From: Daedaleopsis sinensis
Taxonomy: Eukaryota; Basidiomycota; Agaricomycetes; Polyporales; Polyporaceae
Assembly (NCBI GenBank): GCA_033807695.1
Contig: CM066311.1
Location: 682,001 to 746,000, forward strand
Reading direction: 5' to 3'
Length of the DNA stretch: 64,000 nt
Of this stretch, positions 34,239 to 46,084 are shown piece by piece. The notes beneath the pieces are model-generated. The model was given only the letters and a program-made list of their open reading frames with translations, had not been told where the DNA came from and did not search any database. The translations under genes and the position numbers were made by a program. Numbering within the stretch: the first letter of the stretch is position 1; each line of letters opens with the position of its first letter.

Positions 34239-34896
34239 CGCGCGAGTGAGTGGGTAGTTCTAGCCTATTTGACCGTTTGAGAATGAATTCGAACAGGGCT
34301 GAGGGCAACTGCCAGCGACGGTGAGGATTGTATAAGATGATTAATCGATAAGTCTGCGTGTACGAACTCGCCTCTGGATTCGCTCGACTCGTTTGATCGT
34401 CGCTAGGTACAAACCTGTTCCTGCCACTGGGCTGGGTATCAGCAAACAAGCGTTACACGTGAGTCACGTCATGCGAGAAAATCGTCCTAACTGTGTAAAT
34501 AGCTGGGGAAAATTGCGGTTTGAAGTGGCTCAAGGTCCAAGCTCACGCGCGAGTGAGTAGTAGGTTGTTCCAGCCTAGCTAATGACCGATCAATTGAGAA
34601 TGAACAGGGCAACTGCTAGCGACGGTGAGGACTGTAAGATGACTCATCGTACGAGTAAGAACTCGCCTCCAATGCAATATTCATGTTCTGGATTCGCTCC
34701 CCCATTTACCATCGTCTCGCACGAAGTTCAACGTTCTCAGCTGCGATTTTTAACCGTACGATAAACCTGTTCCTGCCACTAGGATGGATGTCAGCAAACA
34801 AGCGTTACACATCATGCGAGGAAATCGTCCTAACTGTGTTAATAGCTGGGGCAAACTGCGGCTTGACTCTGGTTCAACTTGCTTCAAGGTCCAAGG
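34239..34896. repeat. diverged direct duplication, units of about 307 and 351 bp
   Basis: The first unit runs from about 34239 to 34545 and the second from about 34546 to 34896. Both begin CGCGAGTGAGT and share ACGGTGAGGA, AACCTGTTCCTGCCACT, ATCGTCCTAACTGTGT and CAAGGTCCAAG in the same order. The second unit has an extra ~40 bp near 34675-34735. No reading frame is conserved between them, so this looks like non-coding duplication. It lies just upstream of the leucine-rich-repeat gene. Confidence 0.8.
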
Positions 34897-35058
34897 AGGA
34901 CATAAACGGAAGCGCCCGTGCCGACTCATACGCGGCGGACGGCAGGTTTGCACGGCGCTTCTGGGTTCTTCCCATCTCACCGGCTTCCCACTCTCCAGAC
35001 TACCTCCACGATCTCCCCGTTGCATGAAATCCACCTCTCAGACTTTGGCTTGGACAAT

Positions 35059-36864
35059 ATGAACCCATTTCTGGCTCAACCTACCCAGCTTCGTTCTGCG
35101 GCGCCGAAGGTGTCCCTTGCCTCCCGCAGCCATATCGCGAGCATGGATGCAGGACTTTCGTCGGTGGCAGGTGCGTTCCAGTCCGCTCGTATAGAGATAC
35201 GGATGTACTGATGCTTCTACAGGTGCCCAGGTGGTCATCAAGGACATCCTCTCCCGACGATCCGTCACGCACCTCACCCTGGGGCACAACGACCTCGGCG
35301 ATTTGGGTTGCGAAGAACTTTTTGGCTTCTTATCCTCGGAGACGGGTCGGAGGTACAAGATACCCTATATTAGCCTGAACTCAAACGGTATCGGAAACAG
35401 AGGGCTTTTGGCCATCAGCCGGTACCTACGCGACAATACGACGCTCAAGGAATTGTTCCTACAGAATGTGAGTTCTCTGGTCTTGTCCTACCCCTCCCTC
35501 TTTGGTACCGTACCGCAAGCATCGCAACTCTACGGCTGTACCAGCGGCTTGTGCCTGGAGCGAAGGTTCCCATTAGCAATCTTCGTATCGGGCGGAAGCT
35601 TCTCAGTCAAGCATGCAGTCAGCGTTCTTTGGGTCTCGTACCCCAGCCGGTCGGGGTGCCTTTCGGAAAGGACGAGGGAGAAGAGCGAGACAGCTCGTAA
35701 CGCCCCGCGATTGCTGTCTCCATGCGTGCTAATATTATTCCTTAGAACTCGTTCGTCGGCGATTCCGATGTAGCGATGGTATTCGCGCTCGCAATCAATG
35801 TATCCCATCTAGAGGTTCTATCCTTGGCAACGAACCCTCAACTGACCGATGTCTTCGTCGCCCATTTCTTCCCCCTCCTTGATGCGCCACACTTACACGA
35901 GCTACACATATCAGTCACTGGTCTCTCCCACCAATGTGCCCCGCATATTGTGGAGTACATCACCTCACCTCGATGTCACCTGCAAACATTGAAGGCGAAT
36001 GGCAATCAGCTCCGCATTCGCGCAGTGCGCTCGATCATCCGTGCTGCCCGGCGAGCTAACTATACCCTTCTCCGACTCGAACTGTTTGCCACCGGACTGA
36101 ACGATACGATCCGCAAGAGCGACGATTCCTCGAGCGAGGATGACGGCGAGACCAAAGGGAGCAGCATCAGCTGGGAGGACAGCGACAAGGAGATCAAGCG
36201 CATCCTCAGTCGCAACCGTATACTGAAGCAAACTGTAGAGAAGGAGGCGCTCCATCTGTTGCGGTACGCTCGTCCTATCCTTCTTCGCCCACGACATCGC
36301 GGCGACAAGCCTACGATACCGACTGCCACACCATGCTCCGAGTTTTGCTCCTGCGCCGCCTCTGCCAGCTCGTTGATCTCCGCCATCGGCCAACCATACT
36401 CCCTTCCCCTCTCCACATTGCCGTCACCACCACTAGCCCGTCTATACACGAATCTCCCCACGGAGATCCAACTCCACATCCTATCCTTCTTTGCGCCCAC
36501 CCTCTCCAACGCCCAACGCATCCGTATCTTCACCTTCGCCTCTATCCCCTCCACGCTCCCCACGCTCCTTCCCTGCCTCTCCTCGGGCGGAGGGTGCATC
36601 CCCGATCCGGCCAGTCTACAGTTCAGCTTGGGCGGGCCGCCGCCTGTCTCGTCTGGCCCATTCAGTCCCCTCGGCATCGGCATCGGCGGCAGCGTCACGC
36701 TCCGCAAGCGGACAGGAGGCCCGGTCGCATCGTGCGCGAACGGGCAGTGCATGGGGGCGGGCAACAGCGTTCTCTGCCGGCGCGAGGCGGAGCGTTCGCA
36801 GTGGCTGACGTCTGTCCGCTGCGACGCTTTTGAGCTCGAGGACGAGGGGACGCGAGGGGAGTAG
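35059..36864 (+). CDS. leucine-rich-repeat (RNI-like) protein with C-terminal F-box-like segment
   Basis: Exons 35059-35170, 35223-35467 and 35746-36864 sum to a whole number of codons (491 aa). LRR units of ribonuclease-inhibitor type are visible: VTHLTLGHNDLGDLGCEELF, ISLNSNGIGNRGLLAISRYL, TLKELFLQN, LEVLSLATNPQLTD, LHELHISVTGLS, LQTLKANGNQLR and LLRLELFATGLND. An acidic linker follows, then LPTEIQLHILSFFAPTL, which resembles an F-box helix, and a Cys-bearing tail (NGQCMGAGNSVLCRREAERS). The role is unknown; a scaffold or ubiquitin-ligase adaptor would fit. The start is the first Met of an exon that is open for some distance upstream, so the N terminus may be longer. Confidence 0.8.
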
Positions 36865-37270
36865 ATGGCTCGGTACCATGTCGGTCACCTCGGGATTCGG
36901 ACTATGCACTGTCGCGTGTAGGATACGTCATGCATATGTTGATCACTCATGTATATCGTACTCTGTATCATGGATCTGTATAATACGTAGTAATATGCAC
37001 TGCACATCTTCTTGTCTGCTTGCGTATCTGTCATCTTCAGGTGTTGGATAGCGCAAGAATTTCTGCGAAGAGTGGCCAATTGGGCCCGTCCGGCACCGAC
37101 TGGCTGCATTTGATCGTGCAGTCATGGGCGCTTCAAATGTTTTGCAGGTTGGCTCTCGACCACCACCACTCGAGTGGCACCCACGATTTTCCACATCTCC
37201 TGACATCTCCCGCTCAGAATCTGGCCTGCTTGCGCACGATATCTGTCTGATAGCGGCCCCGCGTGGCCCG
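36865..37270. other. intergenic, no gene seen
   Basis: 3' flank of the LRR gene and promoter of the TFIIE gene. Nothing else is recognised. Confidence 0.5.
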
Positions 37271-39094
37271 ATGGCTCAAGGACTGTCGAAGGACGAGCAA
37301 GAAACCCTTCGCTTACTGGTCCAGCATGTCTCGCGCGCATTCTACGAGCCCAAGTTCACGGTCGTCATGGACCAGCTGATTCGTCATGCCGTGTAAGTAT
37401 TGGTGCTTGCCGCACATGCTTCTTCGGGATGTGTGTTGGGAGGAGGAGAGGCGGGGGTTAGGAGGAGGATGATTCGTCTCTCGTCCCTGCGCTTTCTGGG
37501 TGCTATATGACTCACGCTCGGCAGTCTGAAGGATGACGAACTGGCGGGCCGGATGGGGCTGCAGCTCAAGGAGCTGAACAAGATCATGGCCACGCTGGAG
37601 GGACACAAGCTGGTCCGCATGTACGTCCCATTCTTGCCCTCCCGTCCCGTTGTGCTACAAATTTCTCGCCGATCCCCAGATACCGCCAGAACGAGCTCAA
37701 GGAGGGCGCGCAGCGATCCGTAGGCCGACAGTACTTCTACATCGACTACCAGTCGTTCTGCAACGTCGTCAAGTGGCGCATGGCGGAGATGCGGCGCATC
37801 ATCGACCAGGGCCTCCGGAACGAGCTCGACTCCAAGGGCTACCTGTGCCCGCAGTGCCGCAAGGTCTTCCAAGCGCTAGAAGCGGACCGGCTCATGAACT
37901 TCCACCTCGGCACGTTCAACTGCGACGTGTGCAATGCGGAGCTCATCGACAACGAGAATGCGGAGAACGTGATCGGGAGCCAGGACAGGATGCAGCGGTT
38001 CAACCGGCAGATGCGGTTCATCCTGGAGGGCTTGAGGAAGACAGAGGAGATGGTGCTCCCGCCGTGCGTGTCTCCCTTCTCGTGCTGCGTGGGCGTGATC
38101 TTATTGGCATATCGCAATACAGCTTTGATGTTGCTCTTTGGATCCTAAATCATATCGAGGCGGAGCGTGCGAAGGCTGCTGCCCGCGAAGGTGGGCTGAA
38201 GATCGCCGGCGCGTCCGGGGATGGGAGGCAGGGCGATACGATCGGAGTCGTCATATCCGTCGACAAGGACGAGGAGACGGCGCGGGCGGAGCGCGCCAGG
38301 GAGGCGGCCGCGAAAAGGCAGCAGAATGCCTTGCCCTTGTGGCACTTGCAGAGCACAATCTCCGGGGACCTCACCGCCCTGGGCATCAAGGAGAGTGCGC
38401 TGGCGGACGCAACTACAGGCGCGGACGCGAACAAGCTGCCAAGCTCCAACGACGCGATCCTGAAAGGTCTGGGCACCCCAAGCTTGTTGCCCCCACCCGC
38501 GAACGGGGAGGACGCCAAGGGCGGCGTCGTGCAGAACGCGGAGGCTGACTGTACGTATTCCACGCCCTTCTCCTGGACGCCAGGATTGCGCTGATGTCCG
38601 ACCGTTGCATAGACTATGACCAGTACTACGCTTCCCTTGCGGCGTCTTCTGCACCTTCAGGCCAGGCTTCGCCTGGCGCCAACGGCTTCGGGGAGGACGA
38701 GGAGGACGTGAAGCCGGACCTTCAGTACCTTGACTCGCTCAACGAGTACCGGAAACGGTCTCGATCCCGGGACGACGTCGGCACGGGGGCCAGCACACCA
38801 AAAATCCCGCGCACGAACGGGCATGTGGAGACGCTTGGAAGCACGCTCGTACCCGAGACGGACGTGTATCTGAACGGAGTGAAAGGCGCGGCAGACTCCG
38901 CTGCGGGAGACGACCCGGTCGTGTATGGTGAGTGTGCTTCTCCGATCTTGCTTCGTTCTGGGCCGCACGACGCTGACTGGGCCGCAGTGAACGGAGAGGC
39001 GGTGCCGTTCTCGCAGGTGACGGAGGAGCACCAGGAGGCGATGACGCCGGAGGAGTACACGGCGTACTACGAGGTGCTCAGTGCGCGGATGTGA
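37271..39094 (+). CDS. TFA1: transcription initiation factor IIE subunit alpha
   Basis: Six exons: 37271-37392, 37525-37620, 37680-38063, 38123-38550, 38613-38927 and 38988-39094, giving 483 aa. The N-terminal winged helix is seen in SKDEQETLRLLVQHVSRAFY, LIRHAVLKDDELAGRMGL and LNKIMATLEGHKLVRIY. The zinc ribbon is YLCPQCRKVFQALEADRL, then FNCDVCNAEL (two C-x2-C pairs). ENVIGSQDRMQRFNRQMRFI follows, then an Ala/Lys/Glu-rich helix and an acidic C terminus with EDEEDVKPDLQYL and EEHQEAMTPEEYTAYYEVL. TFIIE alpha recruits TFIIH to the RNA polymerase II pre-initiation complex in the nucleus. Length and order match fungal Tfa1. All intron joins restore the frame. Confidence 0.95.
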
Positions 39095-39833
39095 CAATGG
39101 CCACGCCTGGCGGACATCTTGGTGCGCGTATACCTATCTACTACATGTCGCTCACAAGCTGTGGTTCGCGATGTCCACTGTATCAGTAGATGTACAGTAC
39201 TGTATGGCTTTCCGAGGACACAGAGTTGTCTCTCGCGCTAATGATATAATGGTTTTCGACATACAGCAATGCTCAAGCTCAAGCTCAATTTTTTCCTCTC
39301 CCTCGATCGCCATGGTGTCATACCTCGTGTATTCTTTTCAGGAGCGACGCACGCTGATGGAAATGATAGTAGTTTGTAGCGATGGCAGATGACTCTACCG
39401 TCCCCCGTATTCCGGTCGAGCTTTGGAGAAAGGTTCCCCTTGCATGGCCTCGAAGGGTCTGGATTACTGGATCCAAGTGGAAAGAAGCTGTTCGCGCGAG
39501 CCTCGTCTCCCTTATGTGGCGCGAACTGGCGTTACGAACCGTCCTTACTCGACCCTTTACGCATTTTTCGATGGCGGAACATGGCAACACACATGTACGC
39601 GCCGGCTACAGATAAGATGTACTTGAGTTGTTTTGACACGGACCACTGTTCCCCATATCTATTAGAGACCAGGGCGAACATCACTGTCATTTGCTGAGCG
39701 GTTGTAAGCACAACACGCGGCGCATACTAGTACGTGACGGTGTTGGCTACGATATATGAACACGATCAGCATGAGCATTCCTCGAACAGATTCGGAGAAT
39801 CATCAGAACCGACAGAACGCACCTTCACTCTAC
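39095..39833 (+). other. intergenic with an F-box-like gene fragment at 39382-39615
   Basis: The frame from 39382 reads MADDSTVPRIPVELWRKV, which resembles the start of mushroom F-box proteins. Later in the same frame, ASLVSLMWRELALRTVL resembles the end of the F-box. The part between is too short and the frame stops soon after, so this looks like a fragment. Nothing else is recognised. Confidence 0.35.
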
Positions 39834-41129
39834 TTAAGGCCTGCCCCTGTTCCCCAACTGCCACTCCGCGAACGCGCTCCCGACGCACCGTCCCCCCGCC
39901 CTCTTCAAGTGCCTGTTCAGCGCGTCCCGCCGGCTGAACGTTGCCATGCACCCGCCGACCATCTGCGTCCCGTTGAACACGGAGACCGCCCCCGCCCCCA
40001 AGTCCTCGCGCGGCCGGACGCCGAACATGTGCGCGGCCGCCAGCGGGACGCCGCAGCACACCCACGTCGTCCCGTCCGCCCGGCGGGTGTGCGTCGCGAC
40101 GTGGCGCAGGAGGTCCGGCCTGCGACGGCTGTGCTGGACGTACGCGCAGTACGGGCACTTCCATGGATGCATCGGGTCGTCGGGGAGCGAGGCTAGAAGC
40201 GGGGCGGTCGTCGCGTTGCGCCTCTTGTAGACGGTGAGCCTGTTCGGCGTGGGCTCGGGAGACGCATATGCGTAGCTCGGGGGAGGGGCGATGTCGGACG
40301 ACGAACGCCAGTTTGGAGAAGACCATGGGTTCCGTTCGGTTTGCCGGTCCGCCGCCGCTGAGTTGGACACGTTGGGAGCCTCGCACGGGCACAACGACGT
40401 TATGCGTGGGGTAATGTATGCCGGAGAACAGTGCAGGTAGGAATACACGAGGGGATGCAAAGAGGGCGTCGCGGTGTGACTCGATTCTGGTCCTTCGAGG
40501 GGGTGGACACTAGGCTGAACATTCCCCGTGTGAGCACGTGGCTGTGAGTATGGGTTGAGCATAGACTTTTCCCATGGAGGGACTAGGGGAATCCTGTCGA
40601 GGGAAACGTTTTGGGCATTGGAAGCGATTAGCTTGGATGAAGTGATTGTCGACTCGGAGTCCTTCGGATTACTAGGAGCACCTCGTACCACCGGATCAAA
40701 GGCGGGTAAACCGTCGAAGGTCGCACTGCATGAACTCGATGAACCACGCATCGTATTGGTGCCATTGCCTATAAAAACTTACTAGTTCTCCAAGATCTCT
40801 TGCTCCGTATAGTCTGGATACACCAAATCTTGGGAACAATTCTTGAAGTCATCATCGCTGGTGTATTCATTGATTCCCGAAGGGCCAGCCCCGGTCGAAT
40901 CCAGACAATTGAGGAGAGGTGTGGGTGCCCGGATGGTCTGCGCCATGTCCGACTCAGGCTGACAGCACATGGAATTCGAGTGGTTTGGAAAAGATATGAT
41001 TTCCACACGACTCGTAGTCAGCGCGGACTGAGTACTGTGCTTGAGAGAACCCAGTGAGAGGTAACGTATCGCCTGGCAGTTCTCAGTTGACTGTATCAAG
41101 ATGGGGCCGGAGGAGGATGTCGAGAACAA
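39834..41129 (-). CDS. C2H2-type zinc-finger protein, paralogue A
   Basis: Exon 1 41129-40783 and exon 2 40725-39834; the intron (GTAAGT to TGCAG) is at the same place and phase (after TA) as in paralogues B and C. The C-terminal domain has a C2H2 finger, KCPYCAYVQHSRRRPDLLRH followed by VATHT. Then come WVCCGVP and a second finger-like unit, GGCMATFSRRDALNRHLKRA, followed by GGRC. Before it lies a low-complexity Ser/Pro-rich part with PSYAYASPEPTPNRLTVYKR. It is probably a nuclear DNA-binding protein. It is the most diverged of the three; the start is uncertain (ATGs at 41129, 40973 and 40946 share the frame). From 41129 the protein is 412 aa. Confidence 0.72.
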
Positions 41130-42150
41130 AAGATGATCTCGTCGAAAGCAAGTTTGACCATGTCAGCCAGATGTTTGCGAGAACTATATCGTAGGGGATG
41201 GCTTGCACTCGACGGTAAAGGCTCCGAGTGGCACCTGTATCGAGTGGCACCTGCATCGTGAGCTCGGGATGGGAGTTTGAGACGATCTACAGACTGTAAA
41301 CTTTCTCACGATGCTTCGGGATCTCTGCGCGCATGGCATTTTTCTCGCGACCGATGCGCAACCGCAGTGGTTTGCCACTCCGATCCCGAACCATCCACCA
41401 CTATCTTAACTACTGAGGAAGTCCACGACAGACCGTTCCTTAGGTCAACTTCTTATCTTATAAGACGGCTGGAATGAGTCGAACCGACCTACGTAAGGAC
41501 TGTACTAGTAGGTGAGTGGCGATTCGGTAGTACCTGTGCGTTGTAGTACTGACTCACGCTGGCACAAATCCGTCTACATGTCAGCGATGATCTATACATC
41601 CATTATAGCTCGATCCTCCCTGATTTTGGCTAGATTTTGGAGAGAGGATACTCCTAGGTTTGAACTCGGGCGACAAATACGCCACACCCTCGCGTTCTTC
41701 CTGTAGCCTGGAGTCTAGTGCTTGACATGATCTCGCGTTATCAATCCTTTCCGCCTCCATCGTGGTATATATACTCTAGGCAAATCTCCCTCAGGCTCTC
41801 GCGACATTCTCTGATTCCATACTAATCCACATGTCACACAGCGGAGCACAATTCTGGTGGCCCGCGGGTGGAATATCCAGTCGAACTTGAACATAGACCG
41901 GTGTGGTAAACCCCACAGTGAGCCGTCAGATCTTGAAGCTCGTCATTTTCGTCTGCCATTCATACTCCAAGACTGAATTCCTCTAAGCGCTTACCTCGCA
42001 CGGTGTGATCGTAGATCGTGCACTGCACGAATTTAGTTCTCAGATGCCTGGTACGTTCAAGTAGATACAAGATTGACATGCGTGCTGAACGTGCAACGCC
42101 AAAGGACCCAGCCCCTCTCAGTTCTCCATCGACATCCCCGGATCCACGCT
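41130..42150. other. intergenic, no gene seen
   Basis: Promoter side of zinc-finger A and 3' side of zinc-finger B. Frames are short. The flank upstream of A does not share the block conserved upstream of B and C. Confidence 0.4.
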
Positions 42151-43282
42151 TCAGATGTTTCCTGGCTGGTATGCAGCGAACGCATCCCCGTAGCACTCTC
42201 CCACCGTCTTCCGTAGATGCCGGCTCAGCGCGTCCCTCCGGCTGAACGTCTTCTTGCACCCGCCGACCATGTACATCCCCTTGAACTCAAACGCCTCCTC
42301 GCGGACGACCTCCTCGGGGACTCCGAGCGCACGCGCGTGCGAGTACGGGACTCCGCAGCACACCCACCGCGGGCACTCTTCGGGAGGCGTGTGCGTCTCG
42401 AGGTGGCGTTTGAAGTCGGGGCTGCGGCGGTTGTGCTGGAAGTGCGGGCAGAACGGACACTGCCACTTGTTCGCCTGGGACGGGCCTGTGGAAGAGGAGG
42501 AGGAGACCGCGGCTGTCGCCAACGGAGCCTGGACGTTGCGTCGCTTGTACGTCGTCAGCTCACCGGACCGTTGCAACTCGGGAGATGGGGAAGGATAGGG
42601 AGAGGTAGAGCCGTTCCGCGGGGAGCGACGGGGCAGATGATGGGGGCTAGGCGTCGGATTACTGGGTGGGAGTTGGGGGGATGGTGTGGTGTGAGAAGAC
42701 GCAACGCCTCCAGCCTGTAGAGGGTATGCGAAGGATGCAGCGGGATGGTTCAAGTAGGGTTGAGCGTACGCATCCGGAACAATGTAAATATCGTTGCGAG
42801 TGAAGCCACCGCTCCCGTATATGTGCCCTGTAAGCCCTTGCTGCGAAATAGAATCGCGGAGGGACATGTCGTAGACGTCGGTCGAAGCTACCGGTGAAAC
42901 TGACGGATCAGTAACGAGCGGCTCATAGGATCCGAAAGACACGGTGTTTTGACCGCCAGTTAAGAGCGCGTTAGGATGAGCACCGTACAACTCGAGGCTG
43001 ACAGTCGAAGAGTCAGCTTAAGTCGCAGAAAAATTATGAATACACATACTAATTGTCAGGTAACTCGGGGCCAAGGTCAAGTTCGATCAAAGGTTGGGAG
43101 TATACCCCTTCATGGGTGCTCTTCGCATTGCACGGAGCCCACAACTCTTCCATTCGGGCGGCCTCGGTGAAATCGCCGGGGTTCGGGTAAAGAGTCGATG
43201 TGGCCGGAGAAGCTGAAGAGGTACTGCTTGTAGAAAACGGGTAGGACGGCCCGCAGAAGGTTTGCTGAGCGTTAGGGAGCAT
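42151..43282 (-). CDS. C2H2-type zinc-finger protein, paralogue B
   Basis: Exon 1 43282-43050 and exon 2 42997-42151, with a 52-nt intron (GTATGT to GTCAG), giving 359 aa. The N terminus (MLPNAQQTFCGP) matches paralogue C. The end of exon 1 is an acidic LDLGPELPDN. The finger domain reads QCPFCPHFQHNRRSPDFKRH, then LETHTPPEE, WVCCGVPYSHARALGVPEE and GGCKKTFSRRDALSRHLRKT, ending GECYGDAFAAYQPGNI. The pattern is one standard C2H2 finger plus a second, atypical finger with Cys at both ends. A linker with LTTYKRRNVQ just before the fingers is shared by all three paralogues. A nuclear regulator by inference. Confidence 0.85.
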
Positions 43283-43595
43283 GGTCGCACGGCCAGTGAG
43301 GCTGGGATGGTGCCAGGGGATGGTGGTGGTCGAGGGAAGAGTTGAGTGGCAGCTTGCCCATTGCTGCTCGTCTTTATATACTTGCAAGAGTAGCGAGCCA
43401 TGCGAGCAAGGCCTCGAGGACGAACCGGAGGTCGAGAGATGAGGGCCACGGCCATGTCGGGCACTGTCTGGGAGTCGAGCGTCTGGCTGGAGAGGGAGGG
43501 ACAAACAAGACCATCGTGAATCATAGCCAGTGCCCAGTGATCTTCCCACGTCCCCCTGGATCTTGTCTCGCGTGGCCTTTCCCTTCACGCGTCAC
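43283..43595 (-). promoter_or_regulatory. promoter of zinc-finger B, duplicated upstream of zinc-finger C
   Basis: About 310 bp that match 47225-47533 nearly base for base. They include a TATA box (TATATAAAGA, 43380-43371, about 90 bp before the start codon) and a block reading CTGGCTATGATTCACGATGG on the minus strand. Similarity stops sharply after CACGCGTCACA at about 43595. The flank is more similar between B and C than the coding exons are. Confidence 0.8.
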
Positions 43596-44261
43596 ATTCT
43601 TGAAGCGGCGAGTGGCGGAGGGAGCCCTCCTTCGACTCGTACCACCTCGATAACCTGCTCAACCTGCTCAGTTCGCCCTGGTCAACAGTAAGTATATATT
43701 CACTCTCATTTCCTGCGTCATCTCAAGATTGGGGAACCACGATTAGTACGCGAACGTTGTGCGAGCAATACATATCACTTGCCCGCTACTGCCGCATGAC
43801 TCACTGACTACTTCAAGAATGGAGTAGCGAACTGTCCCTTTTCTGCACGATGGGTTCGAGGTATGGTAATGAGCTTATTAGCTTAACTCACGTGGCAATA
43901 CTTCGGACTAGATGGGTCCACTGGCAGTGCACACCGACCAGTGACGCCTCCGGGGTTGTGTCAGTGACTCACTGGCGTGGCATCAATCCGACCTACAAGC
44001 TCCGTGCTAAACCAAGTTCAAATCATTGTTGCGAGGTACTCAGTCAGCATACAAAATCTAGTGCCGATCGGGATACGTGGAGACAGTTCCCGTTGGACAA
44101 CACGACTGACCGATGGAGGAAGTATGCGTGAAGGCGCGAGCTGAGCCGCTCAAGACCAGCGTTATATTGGGGTACAAGAAGGGGATGCTCCGGGATACGG
44201 GAAGCCAGCACGCCTGAAGAGTCCTCTTCGACAGCAGCAGCCAACTCGTCCATCGAGCACT
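43596..44261. other. intergenic, no gene seen
   Basis: Between divergent genes. No frames or repeats of note. Confidence 0.45.
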
Positions 44262-44970
44262 ATGCGCGCTCTCACCATTCTCTCCTCGCTCGCCACCGCC
44301 CTATCCACAGTCGCGGTCGTGCAAACACTCACTCCGTCTCCAGTGCCAACATTCGAGGTCCTGTTCGTTGGCAACTTCACAGTTGGAGATGTCCAAACGA
44401 TACATCAAGGCACATTTGGCACTCGCGTCCACGGCGCCATCACTGGGTAGGTACAGTCAGCGGTCGTGTTCAGTGATGGAGCACTTACTCAAGTATCCGA
44501 CCTTTGGTGCAGGGGGACTCTGACCGACGCATCTGGAACGGTGGTCGCCAAGATTCTCCCGACGGCGGACACGGGCGTACGGAGCAACTCGGGGATTTTC
44601 TTCCCGGAGGTCGTGCTTCCGCTGATATGGACATCCGACAATAAGTATGCGCACCTCAACATTCAGGGAGTTGGGTACGTGTGTACCTGTAGTTAGTCTC
44701 CTGCTGCAGAGACCGAAGTGAACTGACTTCGTCGCCGTGCAGAAAACTCTTCGACACAGATATGACCTACATGTAAGTGTCAGCCTCGTGTTTGATGAGA
44801 TCATAAGTGCGCTTACCGGTATGATGACACTACAACATAATAGACATCTTGAGACCGACTCGGAGCGATACAGCTCGTTGAATAGCAGGTTCCTCCTCGC
44901 GAACATTACCTTCCCCGGTGGTACCGTGCCGACCGGTGATCCGATGGTTACCATATACGGCCTTCTGTGA
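44262..44970 (+). CDS. secreted DUF3237-like protein
   Basis: Exons 44262-44446, 44513-44674, 44743-44772 and 44844-44970 give 167 aa. A signal peptide is clear: MRALTILSSLATALSTVAVV with a small-residue region after it. The body reads PTFEVLFVGNFTVGD, GTFGTRVHGAITGGTLTDAS, then SNSGIFFPEVVLPLIWTSD, LNIQGVG and LETDSERYSSLNSRFLLANI. The run of beta strands with G-TR-x6-GG-T-x2-D and the later S-LNSRF fits DUF3237 barrel proteins known from secretomes of wood-decay fungi. Function is unknown. Potential N-glycosylation sites are at NFT and NIT. The third exon is only 30 nt, yet both joins keep the frame. Confidence 0.75.
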
Positions 44971-46084
44971 ACGTTTCGCTTGCACTTACTATGCCATAAC
45001 AATATATAGAACCGTCTTTTCACCCGAGGACAAGGACGTAGGCAGGGTGAGGTGTTGGATCGAGTCAACGTCAGCTTCCATAGTACCTCTTGATTTTATC
45101 TGGATCATGCGCGTAGAGTCTATTATCACAGCTCCATGTAGTATACGCTGGTATACGAACAGCCGGATCTTAATGCATTAATGGGCCAAGCGAGGTGAGT
45201 ATTGTCGAGCTGCTGGACTCGCTGATCTCCGGTATCCTGCAAACAAACCCGCACGGCGCAGAATATTTCAATCCTGAATCTGATACCTAAGTTACGGCTT
45301 CCTCAACATCCTCCTCCGAGTCGCTCAGGCTGATCCCCTCCTGACCGTGCTCAAGGTGGTGGCCCTCAATCTCGACCGGCCGTCCATGCACGGCGAGACT
45401 GCCGCGTTTTCCCTGCAACAGACGTTGGAGGACCTCAGTCTGTGTCTCGACAGCCGGAGAAACACACGCACGAAATCCAGATTTAGGATCTAGACTCTGT
45501 CGAGTCGGTATCCGCGCACTGCGCCTTGGATCCCAGCGTTCAGCTGTCGAACTTATCGAAGCGAACTCTCCTGACGATGCGCGGTACCGGAGCGTGCATT
45601 CACGCATCCTCGCTGCTATTCCAGACCTTCGCGATGTTATGGGGCTGCTGCGAGTGTCCCGCGAGTACTCGACACTGTCTCACCGTCAGCGTGCAGGCAC
45701 CGAAAGATACAGTCTCGTGGTACGAGTTAGAGGACACGTCTGGCCGAGAAGAGGATGGGTACCGATCGGCGCACATTCCGGCCTTGTCCATTAGTGGCTT
45801 GAGATTGTGAGTGCTCATCGAAGCCAGAATGAAAAGTGCCATATTTCTTACGGCGACATACATGAAAAGGGTCTAGACATTTCGATCTACTTCTTGAAGT
45901 TGCGTTTTCTGCGGTACAATGGCTCTTTCCGCTCAGTCACAAATACAAGATACAATTCATTTTGGTAGTTCATGAGTACATGTACACGTTCAGAGATGTA
46001 GCTATAGTACAGATGATCGGAGACAGGGTATAGTATAAGCCCGAGATGTGTGCGAGATATGCGATTTCATACAGTTAGCCATGC
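44971..46084 (+). other. no assigned gene; two coding-like frames on the plus strand
   Basis: From about 45293 a plus-strand frame reads YGFLNILLRVAQADPLLTVL and on to LQQTLEDLSLCLDSRR. From about 45547 another reads ELIEANSPDDARYRSVHSRI and LAAIPDLRDVMGLLRVSREY. Leucine spacing and codon use look like protein, possibly of LRR or F-box type, but no domain is certain and no start or splice chain is clear. A fragment or an unresolved gene. Confidence 0.3.
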
